The translations under genes and the position numbers were made by a program. From NCBI RefSeq assembly GCF_001729965.1, contig NZ_JRWK01000001.1:124001-188000 (forward strand): DNA of 64,000 nucleotides, in the 5' to 3' direction. The notes beneath the pieces are model-generated. The model worked only from the letters and a program-made list of their open reading frames with translations. It searched no databases and had not been told where the DNA came from. Every line of letters starts with the position of its first letter. Positions within the stretch are counted from its first letter, which is position 1. The DNA is from Methanosphaera sp. WGK6 (GTDB lineage Archaea; Methanobacteriota; Methanobacteria; Methanobacteriales; Methanobacteriaceae). Shown here in pieces: positions 27,398 to 36,510 of the stretch.

Positions 27398-27925
27398 TTA
27401 CTTAGAACTTGACTTTTTGATAGTAGTTTTAAGTTCATTGGGTATTATTTCTTGTGATGATGAGGATAAATATCCTTTATTTGATGATATTTTTTCAGTT
27501 GAAATCGATGAATTAATAAAATCCATTAATCCTCTATTTCTAATTAGTGTAACTCTTGGTTTAAGAAGAGATGACCATAAAAAAAATACTTTAAAAACAG
27601 TATCTGGATGATATCCTCCGCCTAAATCAATACATAATACATCGATTTCATCACATTTTTTAGTAAAATCATATAATAAGTCTTTATCTCTAACATCAGC
27701 CATTAAAAATTCAATATTTCCATATTCAATTCCCAAGTTATTCATAGCACTAATGCTTTCCGGACTATTGTCAAAGGCATATACTGTACCATCTTGATTT
27801 AGTCTAGAAATTATTTTAGTGGATGTTCCAATATGACAACCTAATTCAACAACATTATCAAATAATTCTATGTTATCAATCATGTCTTTTTGATATTGTT
27901 TTCTATCATAGCTAATGTGTATCAC
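27398..27925 (-). CDS. Class I SAM-dependent methyltransferase, unknown target
   Basis: 175 residues with a Rossmann methyltransferase N-terminal half: VVELGCHIGTSTKII is motif I, VYAFDNSPESISAM is motif II, and FLMADVRDKDLL plus DVLCIDLGGGY are motifs III and IV. The C-terminal 40 residues are polar and Ser/Lys-rich. The GTG start shares one base with the stop codon of the upstream oxidoreductase, and GAGGT lies eight bases before it, so the genes are translationally coupled. Resembles archaeal methyltransferases with no assigned substrate. Confidence 0.75.
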   Translation of the reverse strand: MIHISYDRKQYQKDMIDNIELFDNVVELGCHIGTSTKIISRLNQDGTVYAFDNSPESISAMNNLGIEYGNIEFLMADVRDKDLLYDFTKKCDEIDVLCIDLGGGYHPDTVFKVFFLWSSLLKPRVTLIRNRGLMDFINSSISTEKISSNKGYLSSSSQEIIPNELKTTIKKSSSK

Positions 27926-29154
27926 TATTTAACCTCTTTTATTGTTGTAGCTGCAAGTACTCCTGTTGAGAATGCTTTTTGAAGGTTATACCCTCCACAT
28001 ATTCCACAGCCTTCTATAAGTTCTCCTACTATATATAGGTTAGAAACTATTTTAGATTCAAATGAGTTAGGATTTATTTCGTTTCGTTTAATACCACTAT
28101 TTGTAACTCTACTTTCATTTTCAAGAACAGCTGTAACTGTTAATGTGATTCTTTTTAAGAAATCTCTAATTTTTACACGTTCTTTTTTTGTCACTTGGTT
28201 GAGAATAGTTTCTGGATTTATATTAATTTGTTCTAAAAATATTACAACCATATTTTTTGGTAGATATTTATGTAAATATCTTTTTAGTCCTTGATTTGCA
28301 TGTTGTTTAAAGTCTTCTTGTAATATTTTATCAAGAGTTTCATAGTTATATTCAGGAACTAAATCTATGTTTACTTTAACATCCTGATTTTTTCTAAGAT
28401 ATTTTTCAAGAGTCATACTATTATTCATGATTACAAATCCACTAAGTCCCTTATGGGTAAATAGTATTGATCCTGAATCTTTAATAATTGACTTTTTATT
28501 AGCTTTAAATTCAAGAGAAACATCTAATGTTATACCTTGTAATTGTTTAATCCATTGTTCTTGTATTTTTATAGGAGAAAGACCACCCATATTTTTAGTT
28601 TTTGTATGTCCTAACGCTACTGCAAATTTCTTACCATCTCCTGTAGATCCTGTTTCTGGATAAGAATTGCCTCCAGTAGCTAAAATTACATTTTTAGCTT
28701 TAATTTTCTTAGAATTATATTGTATTATAAAAAAATTTTCTTCTTTAGTTATAGATGTTACATTACAATTTAACTTATATTGTGTTTTTGAATTATCTAA
28801 TATTTTAATCAAGGTATCTAGTACAGTTTTTGAGCTATCTGTAATTGGAAATACACGGTTATCCTCTTCAATTTTTGTTTTACAACCATTATCTTCTAAT
28901 AAGTTTATAATATCTTTGTTGAAAAATAAATTAAATGCTGATCTATAGTAATTTCCAGAATTATAATAATTTTTAGTATACTCATTTAATGTACTGTTAT
29001 TTGTTATATTACAACGTCCACCACCAGTGATGAGAATTTTTTTACCTAGTTTTTCATTTTTTTCAAGAATAGTGCTTTTTTTATCATCAAGATATATTCC
29101 TGCTAAAATACCACTAGCTCCTCCACCAATAATTGCAGTATTGTATTCTTTCAA
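27925..29154 (-). CDS. HI0933/BaiN-family FAD-dependent oxidoreductase
   Basis: About 409 residues of the HI0933-like flavoprotein family. The dinucleotide motif AIIGGGASGILAGIYL opens the protein, KILITGGGRCNITNNS is the family signature near residue 45, NVILATGGNSYPETGSTGDG follows, and IVGELIEGCGICGGYNLQKAFSTG is the C-terminal FAD-binding end. Reaction is unknown. The start is uncertain: I prefer TTG at 29154 (MKEYNTAIIGGG, with AGGTTGAT upstream), since the ATG at 29175 has no binding site and overlaps the DUF357 gene by 11 bases. It is coupled to the following methyltransferase gene. Confidence 0.85.
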   Translation of the reverse strand: MKEYNTAIIGGGASGILAGIYLDDKKSTILEKNEKLGKKILITGGGRCNITNNSTLNEYTKNYYNSGNYYRSAFNLFFNKDIINLLEDNGCKTKIEEDNRVFPITDSSKTVLDTLIKILDNSKTQYKLNCNVTSITKEENFFIIQYNSKKIKAKNVILATGGNSYPETGSTGDGKKFAVALGHTKTKNMGGLSPIKIQEQWIKQLQGITLDVSLEFKANKKSIIKDSGSILFTHKGLSGFVIMNNSMTLEKYLRKNQDVKVNIDLVPEYNYETLDKILQEDFKQHANQGLKRYLHKYLPKNMVVIFLEQININPETILNQVTKKERVKIRDFLKRITLTVTAVLENESRVTNSGIKRNEINPNSFESKIVSNLYIVGELIEGCGICGGYNLQKAFSTGVLAATTIKEVK

Positions 29155-29164
29155 CTTTATCAAC

Positions 29165-29407
29165 CTATGAATCATCTATTAAATCATACATTATTCTTAT
29201 AGAATCAAGAAGTCCATGAGCATAGGCTATGCATGCAAATGATGTTAGTTCATCATCTATTTTAAAATAATATTTCGTATCTTCATAATATCTCTTAGCC
29301 ATGTCTTTAACAAGAAGTTCCTTTTCTGTTAAATCAATTTCTTCTACTTCTATGATATTTTCTTCAAAAATTCTTAAATCTTTACCTATACGTTCTTTTG
29401 GTCTCAT
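29165..29407 (-). CDS. DUF357 family protein
   Basis: 80 residues, an archaeal small helical family (DUF357). Typical features are the KDMAKRYYEDTKYY helix and DELTSFACIAYAHGLLDSIRI helix. Such proteins are short helical bundles, with unknown function. A GGATGGAT site precedes the ATG. It begins a three-gene minus-strand unit with the flavoprotein and the methyltransferase, each slightly overlapping the next, so the products may act together; that is inference from gene order. Confidence 0.8.
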   Translation of the reverse strand: MRPKERIGKDLRIFEENIIEVEEIDLTEKELLVKDMAKRYYEDTKYYFKIDDELTSFACIAYAHGLLDSIRIMYDLIDDS

Positions 29408-29568
29408 TTATAATCCATCCTATAGTTTATTATTCAAAATTAATGTAATCTTATTTTAATTTATTATTTCAAAAAAAGTTAATGAAATTATTATTTAATT
29501 AATAATTTCTTTTCTTTAAATATACGGTTAGAATTTATAAGTTTATTATAAGAATATTTCTTATTATC

Positions 29569-30147
29569 TTAATCTTCAAGATTTTCTAATACATGGTATA
29601 TTCTTTGGAAAACTGTAATATAACTGAGTATTGTTAATAATGCTATAGTTAAAAACATTATATTGTGTGATCCACCCATTAAAGCGGCTATTATTGAACC
29701 TACTACAATTATGAGTAATCTTTCGGCTCTTTCAGCAATTCCTACTGAACAAGTTATTCCTTCACTTTCGGCTCGTGCACGAACATAACTTACTGTGATA
29801 GAAGCATGAATTGCTAGGGCTCCCAGAATTGGATTTACATATCCACTATAGATAATTCCTATAATAATAGCTGCATCTGCAAAACGGTCACATGTAGAAT
29901 CTAAAAATCCTCCAAATTTCGTTCTACGATTTTGTGAACGAGCAATAGCTCCATCAATCATATCACAGACTCCACTCAGAAGTATAAATATTGCTCCTCC
30001 AATTAAATTATCTGAAGCAAAAAGAACTCCTGCAAAAAAACTAATAAATAATCCAATTAATGTAACAATGTTTGGATTAAGAGGTATATGTTTACCTATT
30101 TGTCCCGTAATATTATTAGTCTGTGGTCGTAATCTGTCATTTAGCAT
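29569..30147 (-). CDS. CDP-alcohol phosphatidyltransferase, likely archaetidylinositol phosphate synthase
   Basis: 192 residues with several membrane segments. The CDP-alcohol motif DGx2ARx8Gx3Dx3D is complete: DGAIARSQNRRTKFGGFLDSTCD near residues 63-85. It joins CDP-archaeol and inositol phosphate in archaeal membrane lipid synthesis; assignment to inositol phosphate rather than serine or glycerol is by similarity to Methanobacteriales proteins of this length and is not certain. No ribosome-binding site is seen; a TATA-like TTATATATAAT lies about 30 nt upstream, so the leader is short. It is divergent from the YrdC gene with 64 nt between. Confidence 0.85.
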   Translation of the reverse strand: MLNDRLRPQTNNITGQIGKHIPLNPNIVTLIGLFISFFAGVLFASDNLIGGAIFILLSGVCDMIDGAIARSQNRRTKFGGFLDSTCDRFADAAIIIGIIYSGYVNPILGALAIHASITVSYVRARAESEGITCSVGIAERAERLLIIVVGSIIAALMGGSHNIMFLTIALLTILSYITVFQRIYHVLENLED

Positions 30148-30211
30148 AGTATTTTATTTATAAATTAAATTATATATAACTATATTAATTAAAACGGTAG
30201 ATGGATAGATA

Positions 30212-30829
30212 ATGAATATAATAAAAAATCCTGATAAAGAACAATTAAATAAGATAAGAATGGAATTAGAAAATGGAAATTTAATTGTTTATCCAACTGA
30301 TACTATATATGGGATAGCTGCAAATATTTTTGATGATAATGCAGTATGTCAGGTTTTTAAAACAAAAAAAAGGTCATTAAATAAGCCAATATCAATATGT
30401 ATTCATAATATGAATCAACTTAAAAAATTAGCTAATATAGATAATAATACTTTAAAAATTATGAAAGAATTGTTACCGGGACCATATACGTTACTTCTTG
30501 AAAAACATGATGATTTTGAGTCTAAAGTAATATCAAACACAAATAAGATTGCTATTCGAATGCCCAAAAACGAAATAACATATGAACTAACCAAATCTTT
30601 TCCAATAACAAGTACAAGTGCTAATATATCAAATAAAACAACTCCTAGTAATATTAATGATATTATAAAACAATTAAGAGGTAATATAAAAACATATATT
30701 GATGTAGGAAATATAAAAAATAATCAACCATCAACAATAATTGATTTAACAAAGAAATATCCTGAAATAATAAGAAAAGGACAAGCTGATGATAATTTAC
30801 TAAAAAATATTCTCAAAATTAATTTATAA
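30212..30829 (+). CDS. L-threonylcarbamoyladenylate synthase (YrdC/Sua5 short form)
   Basis: 205 residues of the YrdC fold. It makes threonylcarbamoyl-AMP for the t6A modification of ANN-decoding tRNAs. The signature is LIVYPTDTIYGIAANIFDD near the N-terminus, followed by KTKKRSLNKPISI with nucleotide-binding Lys/Arg, and PITSTSANISNKTTP at the end of the core. No C-terminal Sua5 domain is present. The shared 64-nt gap with the divergent lipid gene carries AT-rich promoters. DUF2098 follows 38 nt downstream. Confidence 0.9.
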   Translation: MNIIKNPDKEQLNKIRMELENGNLIVYPTDTIYGIAANIFDDNAVCQVFKTKKRSLNKPISICIHNMNQLKKLANIDNNTLKIMKELLPGPYTLLLEKHDDFESKVISNTNKIAIRMPKNEITYELTKSFPITSTSANISNKTTPSNINDIIKQLRGNIKTYIDVGNIKNNQPSTIIDLTKKYPEIIRKGQADDNLLKNILKINL

Positions 30830-30867
30830 CATCATATTCTAAACTATATACTAAAGAAGGTATTCTT

Positions 30868-31173
30868 ATGGTAGTTACAGATAAAGTAGGAAGAGAAATA
30901 ACTAAGGGATCTTATATAATTTATACTAGTATTGGAACTATTGGGGAAGTTATTGATATAAAAACTGATGAACATGGTTCTTGGGTGTTAATAAGTATAG
31001 ATGAATTAACAAAACTATGGTATAACACAAATTATGTTGAACTTACTGATGAAAAATACATGAAAAGAAGAAATAATGATTCGGACAAAGAAAAATCGGT
31101 TGAAGATATTAAAGAAGAAATAAATGGAGTAATATCATCAGAAATGAGTGATGATGGAGTAGGAGGAGGATAA
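30868..31173 (+). CDS. DUF2098 family protein
   Basis: 101 residues. The N-terminal 70 residues form a beta-barrel-like fold (GSYIIYTSIGTIGEVIDIK) as in the methanogen family DUF2098; the acidic, Gly-ending tail is variable. Function is unknown. AAGG precedes the ATG. It probably shares a transcript with the YrdC gene. It is convergent with the frameshifted small gene, seven bases away, and a short GAGGA/TCCTC repeat sits in that junction. Confidence 0.8.
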   Translation: MVVTDKVGREITKGSYIIYTSIGTIGEVIDIKTDEHGSWVLISIDELTKLWYNTNYVELTDEKYMKRRNNDSDKEKSVEDIKEEINGVISSEMSDDGVGGG

Positions 31174-31179
31174 ATTTCC

Positions 31180-31531
31180 TCATAATTTATTTTTTAGTTT
31201 ATCACTTATTTTCAATGTTTTTTTATTAATTTCGGAATTAATGATTTGTTCTTTATGTTTAATCATTCTGTTGAGTTTATATAGTTCTATATCAATATTA
31301 TGATATGATTGATTGTAATTTTTTTGATATTTTGAATTTATTTTATCTTTAGGATTTATTAAATCATGATATGTAGAACAAAGTGATGTTTCAGAAATTA
31401 AATTGTTTAAGTTATATTCTTCACTTTTCAAAGTGTTATTAAGAGTAATTAATCCTTTTTTAATTAATTCATCATGAATAGATTTATTTTTCTTGTTTTG
31501 TTCTTCAAAAAAAATCTATTTTTCGAGGCAT
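31180..31531 (-). pseudogene. Small unknown gene with a +1 frameshift in an A/T run
   Basis: The ATG at 31531 has a GTGAT ribosome-binding site just after the DUF2115 stop, but the frame hits TGA after eight codons. Removing one base from the 8-nt run at 31507-31514 joins it to an open frame giving about 116 residues: MPRKIDFFEEQNKK..., then helical, Lys/Asn-rich sequence. The main part, 31180-31431, has no binding site of its own. TGA readthrough would stop again seven codons later. The interruption may be real, a sequencing error, slippage, or programmed: the site reads TTT TTT TGA A. No family recognised. Confidence 0.55.
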
Positions 31532-31539
31532 AATATCAC

Positions 31540-32022
31540 TTATTCAGTAGTTCTAGCAATACAATATCTACACACAGCTTTTTCATTATTTATGTGATAT
31601 TTTTTTACAGGACAGTAATAATTTTCACCATCAGAATATATGCTGACAGCACCAGGGAATACAGTACCTGGAAGGTGAACTGGTCTTTGTATGAGGTATG
31701 TTGCATATACAACAACTATATTTAGTATATATTCTAGAATATCATCATTAGGTTTAAGTAATGTATTAATGTTATTTGCTTCTTCTTCAGTTAACTTACC
31801 TTCAAAATTTCTTTTACCATTTTTTAACATTGCAAATCTACTAATAATCACGTTAAGAACAGATTCTACATATTTTTTCTTATATTCACGTGGTAAATAT
31901 TTAATATCTTCATTAAATTTAGTTGATAATGCATATAGTTCTTCTAAACTAATTGGTTTAACTTCTTCTTTTAACATTTTATGTAATTCATTTCGTTCCA
32001 TATTTGCATAAATTTTTTCCAT
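31540..32022 (-). CDS. DUF2115 family protein
   Basis: About 160 residues, matching the methanogen family DUF2115. A helical N-terminal half is followed by LPGTVFPGAVSIYSDGENYYCPVKKYH, and the C-terminus ends with a cysteine pair CRYC, so a metal site is possible together with the YYCPV cysteine. Function is unknown. The start is taken at the ATG at 32022, with GGAGTGAT upstream; ATG at 32028 and GTG at 32031 are possible. It overlaps or abuts the helicase stop and is probably co-transcribed with it. Confidence 0.82.
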   Translation of the reverse strand: MEKIYANMERNELHKMLKEEVKPISLEELYALSTKFNEDIKYLPREYKKKYVESVLNVIISRFAMLKNGKRNFEGKLTEEEANNINTLLKPNDDILEYILNIVVVYATYLIQRPVHLPGTVFPGAVSIYSDGENYYCPVKKYHINNEKAVCRYCIARTTE

Positions 32023-32027
32023 ATTCA

Positions 32028-34112
32028 TCACTCCTTATTTTTGTAGAATTCTATGATTTTTTCTGCAGTTTTTTCACCAATACCATCAATATGGGTTAAT
32101 TCATTCGTTTGAACATTAGCTAAATTATTTCCAAAAGTATTTATTAATACACGGGCACGTTGTCGTCCTAAACGTTTTATACCAATTACTAATGGAAGTA
32201 ATTCTTCTTTAACACCATAATATAATCTAGAACTAAGTTTATCTATTTCTGTTAAGAATTTATAATTTCCTAATACATCACATATGTCATAGAAATATTT
32301 AACAAGATTTGCCGCTTCATAACTAGCTCTTCTTGTAGATGCAGCATATACTTTAAGATAATTTTCAATTTCATACTCTTTTCTTTCATTAATCCATTCT
32401 AATAAGCTTGCAGCTGTAGATTCACTGTTCGATATGAAACTAACAAATACTTCTTGGTTACTTAAAACTTCTTTAATATTATCTTTATTTGCCTTAAATT
32501 TAGTATTTATTTTAGGCATATCATGTGTCTTTGATATTTCATATATCAATGAACCTATATTAAATTCATCACCCATCATATTACAATAGTCTTTTAATTT
32601 TACTGCAGTTTTAACTTCATAGTTATTTCTTGAAATAAGAGTACCAAGTGGTGTTGTTTGTAATCCTGAAGGACTTAAACGTATAATACCATTATGTATT
32701 AAATATTCTAAAGCACTGGATATTTCATATTTTATGGATTCATCAGAAAACCCAAAACTCATAGTATTGTATGTAGGGGATATTTGAAATCCATAAAATG
32801 TTTTATTAAAGAAATCAATAAGGTCTTCAATATCTTTTGCAAATCCACTTGATACTTGGGTAATAATTTGTTTTAATACCGCGTCTTCATTATCTATTAA
32901 TTTAGAATTTGTTACTTCAATTTCTCCATGAATATAATATTCATCAAGGTTAAATGCTTCATCATATGTTTTTGCTAAAAGATAAGAATATCCTTCTGTA
33001 TCAAAACCAGGTCTTCCTGCTCGTCCAGACATTTGTTCATAGTCAAATACAGGGATATTAGTTTGTCCTTGGTCAGTCCATCGTGTATAATCTCTAATAA
33101 CAACATTTTTTGATGGTAAATTGACTCCATACATTAAACTAGGTGTAGCTGTAATCATTAAAAGATTTCCATTAACAAATTCTTCTTCAATAATTTCTTT
33201 TTGTTTATCAAATAATCCTGCATGATGAAATGCTATTCCATTTTGGATACATTCTGCTAATTTATAACAAACTTCTGTTGGTTGTGAGTTACTTCTTCTG
33301 GGAACATCAAGTATGGATTCAGCAATTTCATTAAATATTTCTTTTCTAGCATCAGGTATTTTTTTAGATATTTTTTTAGCCATATTTTGAGCTAAAGATT
33401 CTGTAAATCTTCTGGTTGATACAAAAGTTAGCATTTGTGATGAATCGTCTAAAGAATCGTTTAATATTTTAAATACTAGGTTATTTTTGTCTTTAGTACC
33501 ATATTCCTCGGCACATAGAACTTCTTTATGTAATGGAACTGGTCTATAATCATGTGTTACAACTTCTGCTTCTAACCAGTGTGACATTTCGTCCATGTTT
33601 TGTAGAGTTGCAGATAGTGCTATAATACGCATACCTTTATTATGTTCTTTTATTCTAGTTATTGCACATTCTATTGTAGGACCTCGTGAATAGTCGCCAA
33701 TCATATGAAATTCATCTAAAATAACTAAATCAATTTCATTTATCATATTTCTTGAAAATCTGGTTAATGCATCAAATGATTCAAAAACCATGACTGATAT
33801 GTCTGAACGTGATGGATGTTTACCTACTTTGTATCCAAATTGTTCAAATACTTTAAATTCTTTATATTTTTCATTTTGTAATGAAATTAGGGGAACTGCA
33901 TAAATTACTTTTCCGCCTTGTATTAATACTTTTAATGCAGCTAATACTCCTAAAACAGTTTTTCCACTTGCTGTTGGTATTGATATAATATAGTTTTCAT
34001 TGTTTTCCAGATATCCTGAATCTATAACTGCTTGTTGGGCTGGATTATATTCTTTTATAAATGGATAACATTTTTGCATAATATTTTGAATTTCGGGATG
34101 TATTGTTCTCAT
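32028..34112 (-). CDS. Ski2/Hel308-like superfamily 2 DNA helicase
   Basis: 694 residues. Walker A is PTASGKT near residue 47, the DExH box is DEFH, motif III is SATL, and motif VI is QMSGRAGRPG. The C-terminal end has a ratchet-like helical domain and a helix-hairpin-helix (IDGIGEKTAEKI). Hel308-type enzymes unwind lagging-strand forks in archaea; this protein is similar in length and domain order, but DEFH replaces DEAH/DECH, so it may be a related Ski2 branch. It is followed by DUF2115 with near-zero spacing. The ATG is preceded by a weak AGAGAG purine stretch. Confidence 0.87.
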   Translation of the reverse strand: MRTIHPEIQNIMQKCYPFIKEYNPAQQAVIDSGYLENNENYIISIPTASGKTVLGVLAALKVLIQGGKVIYAVPLISLQNEKYKEFKVFEQFGYKVGKHPSRSDISVMVFESFDALTRFSRNMINEIDLVILDEFHMIGDYSRGPTIECAITRIKEHNKGMRIIALSATLQNMDEMSHWLEAEVVTHDYRPVPLHKEVLCAEEYGTKDKNNLVFKILNDSLDDSSQMLTFVSTRRFTESLAQNMAKKISKKIPDARKEIFNEIAESILDVPRRSNSQPTEVCYKLAECIQNGIAFHHAGLFDKQKEIIEEEFVNGNLLMITATPSLMYGVNLPSKNVVIRDYTRWTDQGQTNIPVFDYEQMSGRAGRPGFDTEGYSYLLAKTYDEAFNLDEYYIHGEIEVTNSKLIDNEDAVLKQIITQVSSGFAKDIEDLIDFFNKTFYGFQISPTYNTMSFGFSDESIKYEISSALEYLIHNGIIRLSPSGLQTTPLGTLISRNNYEVKTAVKLKDYCNMMGDEFNIGSLIYEISKTHDMPKINTKFKANKDNIKEVLSNQEVFVSFISNSESTAASLLEWINERKEYEIENYLKVYAASTRRASYEAANLVKYFYDICDVLGNYKFLTEIDKLSSRLYYGVKEELLPLVIGIKRLGRQRARVLINTFGNNLANVQTNELTHIDGIGEKTAEKIIEFYKNKE

Positions 34113-34166
34113 GAGTTACTCTCTCTTTTTTTTAAAGTTATTTTATCATTCATTTCTTTCTAAATC

Positions 34167-35231
34167 TTACTCAAGGTAAGGGATTTTCATTTGAGAATAT
34201 TTTTCTATAATTAGTTTTCTCGCATTTTTGCCTATGTTTTCACGTTTTTCTTTGTTTTTTATTAGTTTATCTATTTCTTCGGATAGTTTTGATGGATTTT
34301 TTATAGGTACTATTATTCCCGTTTCGTTGTTTGTTATAATTGAAGAAATATTACCACTATTTGTTATTACAAGAGGTTTACCACAAGACATACTTTCTAG
34401 TGCAACAATACTTGCTCCTTCGGATATGGAAGGTAGTACCATGACATCTGATTCTGGAATTATTTTTTCAGGGGTAGTTGTTTTTCCCATTAAGTATGTA
34501 TTTTCTAGTTTATTTTCTTGAATATATTTTTCTAATAATTTTTTTTCAGGACCCTCTCCATATATAAGTAAATCATATTTCGTTTTTGCTATTTTTTTAG
34601 CTTCTAATAAATATATTAATCCCTTTTGTTTCACAAGATTTCCTATAAATATGACTAAGGGGTTGTGGTATTGTTTATTTAGTTTTTTTTCATTTTCTTT
34701 AATAGGTTTGAATTTATGAATGTTCACAGTATTTGGAGTTAATTTGGATTTTTCTTTAAGTTGAGGTATGTTTAGTGCTAATGCCTTTTCTTCTAATTTT
34801 TCACTTACAAAATAGATATTATCTGAATGTTTTAAAGTATATTTGATGAGTGGTTTTATTATTTTATTTGATGGTAGTATGTTTATATCTGATCCATGTG
34901 TAGTTACAACTATTTTCACATCTTTTTTATGCATTAATGAGGCTATTAATCCTGGGGGAATTATATAGTTTGCATGTACAATATCAATATCGTATTTTTC
35001 AATAATTTGATTTAATAGGCTATAACTGGATAAAATGAAACTAATGCCTCTAATTATTGGAATATTAATAGTTTTAGCTTCAAATATATTTTTTTTTCTT
35101 TTAATATTTTGAGGATATGTTAAAATATATACATTATGTCCTTCTTCTTCTAGTTTATCACTTAATTGTTTTGTGTATGTTGCAATACCACCAACTTGTG
35201 GGGGATATTGGCCTATTATGCATATATTCAT
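34167..35231 (-). CDS. GT4-family glycosyltransferase
   Basis: 354 residues of GT-B fold. The N-terminal PPQVGGIATYTKQLSDKLEEEGH motif binds acceptor and the C-terminal EGASIVALE is the EX7E motif of family 4 transferases that binds the nucleotide-sugar. A basic KRKKNIF stretch comes from a 9-A run read in frame, so long A/T runs in this genome can be intact. No membrane segment. It is flanked by the helicase and cbiD with no other glycan gene, so acceptor and sugar are unknown. AAGTGAT precedes the ATG. Confidence 0.88.
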   Translation of the reverse strand: MNICIIGQYPPQVGGIATYTKQLSDKLEEEGHNVYILTYPQNIKRKKNIFEAKTINIPIIRGISFILSSYSLLNQIIEKYDIDIVHANYIIPPGLIASLMHKKDVKIVVTTHGSDINILPSNKIIKPLIKYTLKHSDNIYFVSEKLEEKALALNIPQLKEKSKLTPNTVNIHKFKPIKENEKKLNKQYHNPLVIFIGNLVKQKGLIYLLEAKKIAKTKYDLLIYGEGPEKKLLEKYIQENKLENTYLMGKTTTPEKIIPESDVMVLPSISEGASIVALESMSCGKPLVITNSGNISSIITNNETGIIVPIKNPSKLSEEIDKLIKNKEKRENIGKNARKLIIEKYSQMKIPYLE

Positions 35232-35250
35232 AAAATATCACTTCATTGTA

Positions 35251-36351
35251 TTATTTCCATTTAAATGGGACATCTTTCATTTTTGATGGTGTTAATATTT
35301 CACCATTCATTTTTACAATAACTGCGTGAAATTCAATATTGTATTTAAGATTACATAATTCAATGATTTTATCTGCAATTAATTCAAATACTGGAATCGT
35401 AAGATTATTTTCATCTAAAATCTTAATAACATCTTCTGTTGTAATACAATTATATATGTCTTGTAATGTTGATGTATCTGCTCCAATTAATGATGTATAT
35501 GCTGTCATAATTTCTCTTCTAGCATCAGCAACACTCTGTTTAGTATTAAATATTCCGGCTGCTATTTTAATTAATTTTCCAGCATGACCAAAAATAGTGA
35601 TTGAATTAATTTTTCCTGTTTTTTCTGCTTCTTCTAGCATGTAACCTACAAAATTACTCATTTCAATAATTTGATCTTCTTCAATTTCTATTTTTTCATT
35701 TGCAATTCTTGTTCCAATATTCCCTGGAACAAATAGTAAATCTTTATAACCATTGGCAATTGCAACATCTATTTGTACTCGTAAAGAGTCAGTATATGCC
35801 TTAGAAGACATGGGTCTAGCAATACCTGTAGTTCCAAGTATGGATATTCCATCAATAATACCCAGTCTGCTATTCATAGTTTTTGGAGCAATATTTTTGC
35901 CTTCAGGTATTGAAATTTTAACAATTGCACCTTTATGTTCTGGTAAATATTTTTTAACATTATTTTTAATCATTTTACGTGGAACAGGGTTTATTGCATA
36001 TTCACCTACAGGTATTTGAAGTCCCGGTTTGGTGATTTTACCCACACCTTCTCCGGCTGTAATTTCTATTTCACCTGCAGAGTTGGTTAGAGTAACTTCG
36101 GATATTATCTTAATTCCTCTTGTTACATCGGGATCATTATATGTTGGTTTTTTAACAATAGCTTTAGCTTTATTTTCAGTAAGTAGGATAGTTTCTTCAA
36201 TTTCAACAGTTAATTCATCATTAGGTGCTGAAATTTGAACTATTTCTGGAGCGTTATCTGTAAGTTTAAGTATTGCTGCAACACTAGCTGCAGTGGCAAC
36301 ACTGCCTGTTGTAATTCCAGATTTTTCACTTGAATTTTTATGATGTTCTAT
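35251..36351 (-). CDS. cbiD: Cobalt-precorrin-5B C1-methyltransferase CbiD, apparent AUA start
   Basis: 366 residues if read from the ATA at 36351, matching the usual CbiD length (about 360-380). CbiD methylates C1 in the anaerobic corrin pathway. The N-terminal family motif ITTGSVATAASVAA and the GEGVGKITKPGLQIPVGEYAINPVP stretch are in one frame, and VFGHAGKL-like TIFGHAGKLIKIAAG comes later. No ATG, GTG or TTG occurs before the TTGS motif, but GGAGG (36359-36363) stands seven bases before ATA. The first standard start, GTG at 36045, would remove about 100 conserved residues. The likely reading is an AUA start, or an ATG lost by mutation or error. Confidence 0.88.
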   Translation of the reverse strand: MEHHKNSSEKSGITTGSVATAASVAAILKLTDNAPEIVQISAPNDELTVEIEETILLTENKAKAIVKKPTYNDPDVTRGIKIISEVTLTNSAGEIEITAGEGVGKITKPGLQIPVGEYAINPVPRKMIKNNVKKYLPEHKGAIVKISIPEGKNIAPKTMNSRLGIIDGISILGTTGIARPMSSKAYTDSLRVQIDVAIANGYKDLLFVPGNIGTRIANEKIEIEEDQIIEMSNFVGYMLEEAEKTGKINSITIFGHAGKLIKIAAGIFNTKQSVADARREIMTAYTSLIGADTSTLQDIYNCITTEDVIKILDENNLTIPVFELIADKIIELCNLKYNIEFHAVIVKMNGEILTPSKMKDVPFKWK

Positions 36352-36510
36352 TTTGATTCCTCCATAATAAAATTCAAATTTTTATTAATATTTGTTCTAT
36401 AAGTATATTGTTTTTAATTAGCTAAATTTATGTTGGTAATATAATATAAAACGGTGGAAATATTCTAAAGATTACTTAAAAAGATAAAAAAAGAAAAGTA
36501 GGTTATTCTA

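Noticed and set aside
31501-31531. TGA read as selenocysteine or suppressed stop in the small gene
   Set aside because: Reading through the TGA in the same frame meets TAA seven codons later and gives no sensible protein, so a frameshift is the better explanation.
36046-36238. Plus-strand open frame opposite the N-terminal part of cbiD
   Set aside because: Reading the opposite strand in frame with CbiD gives the conserved TTGS region, so this stretch belongs to cbiD.
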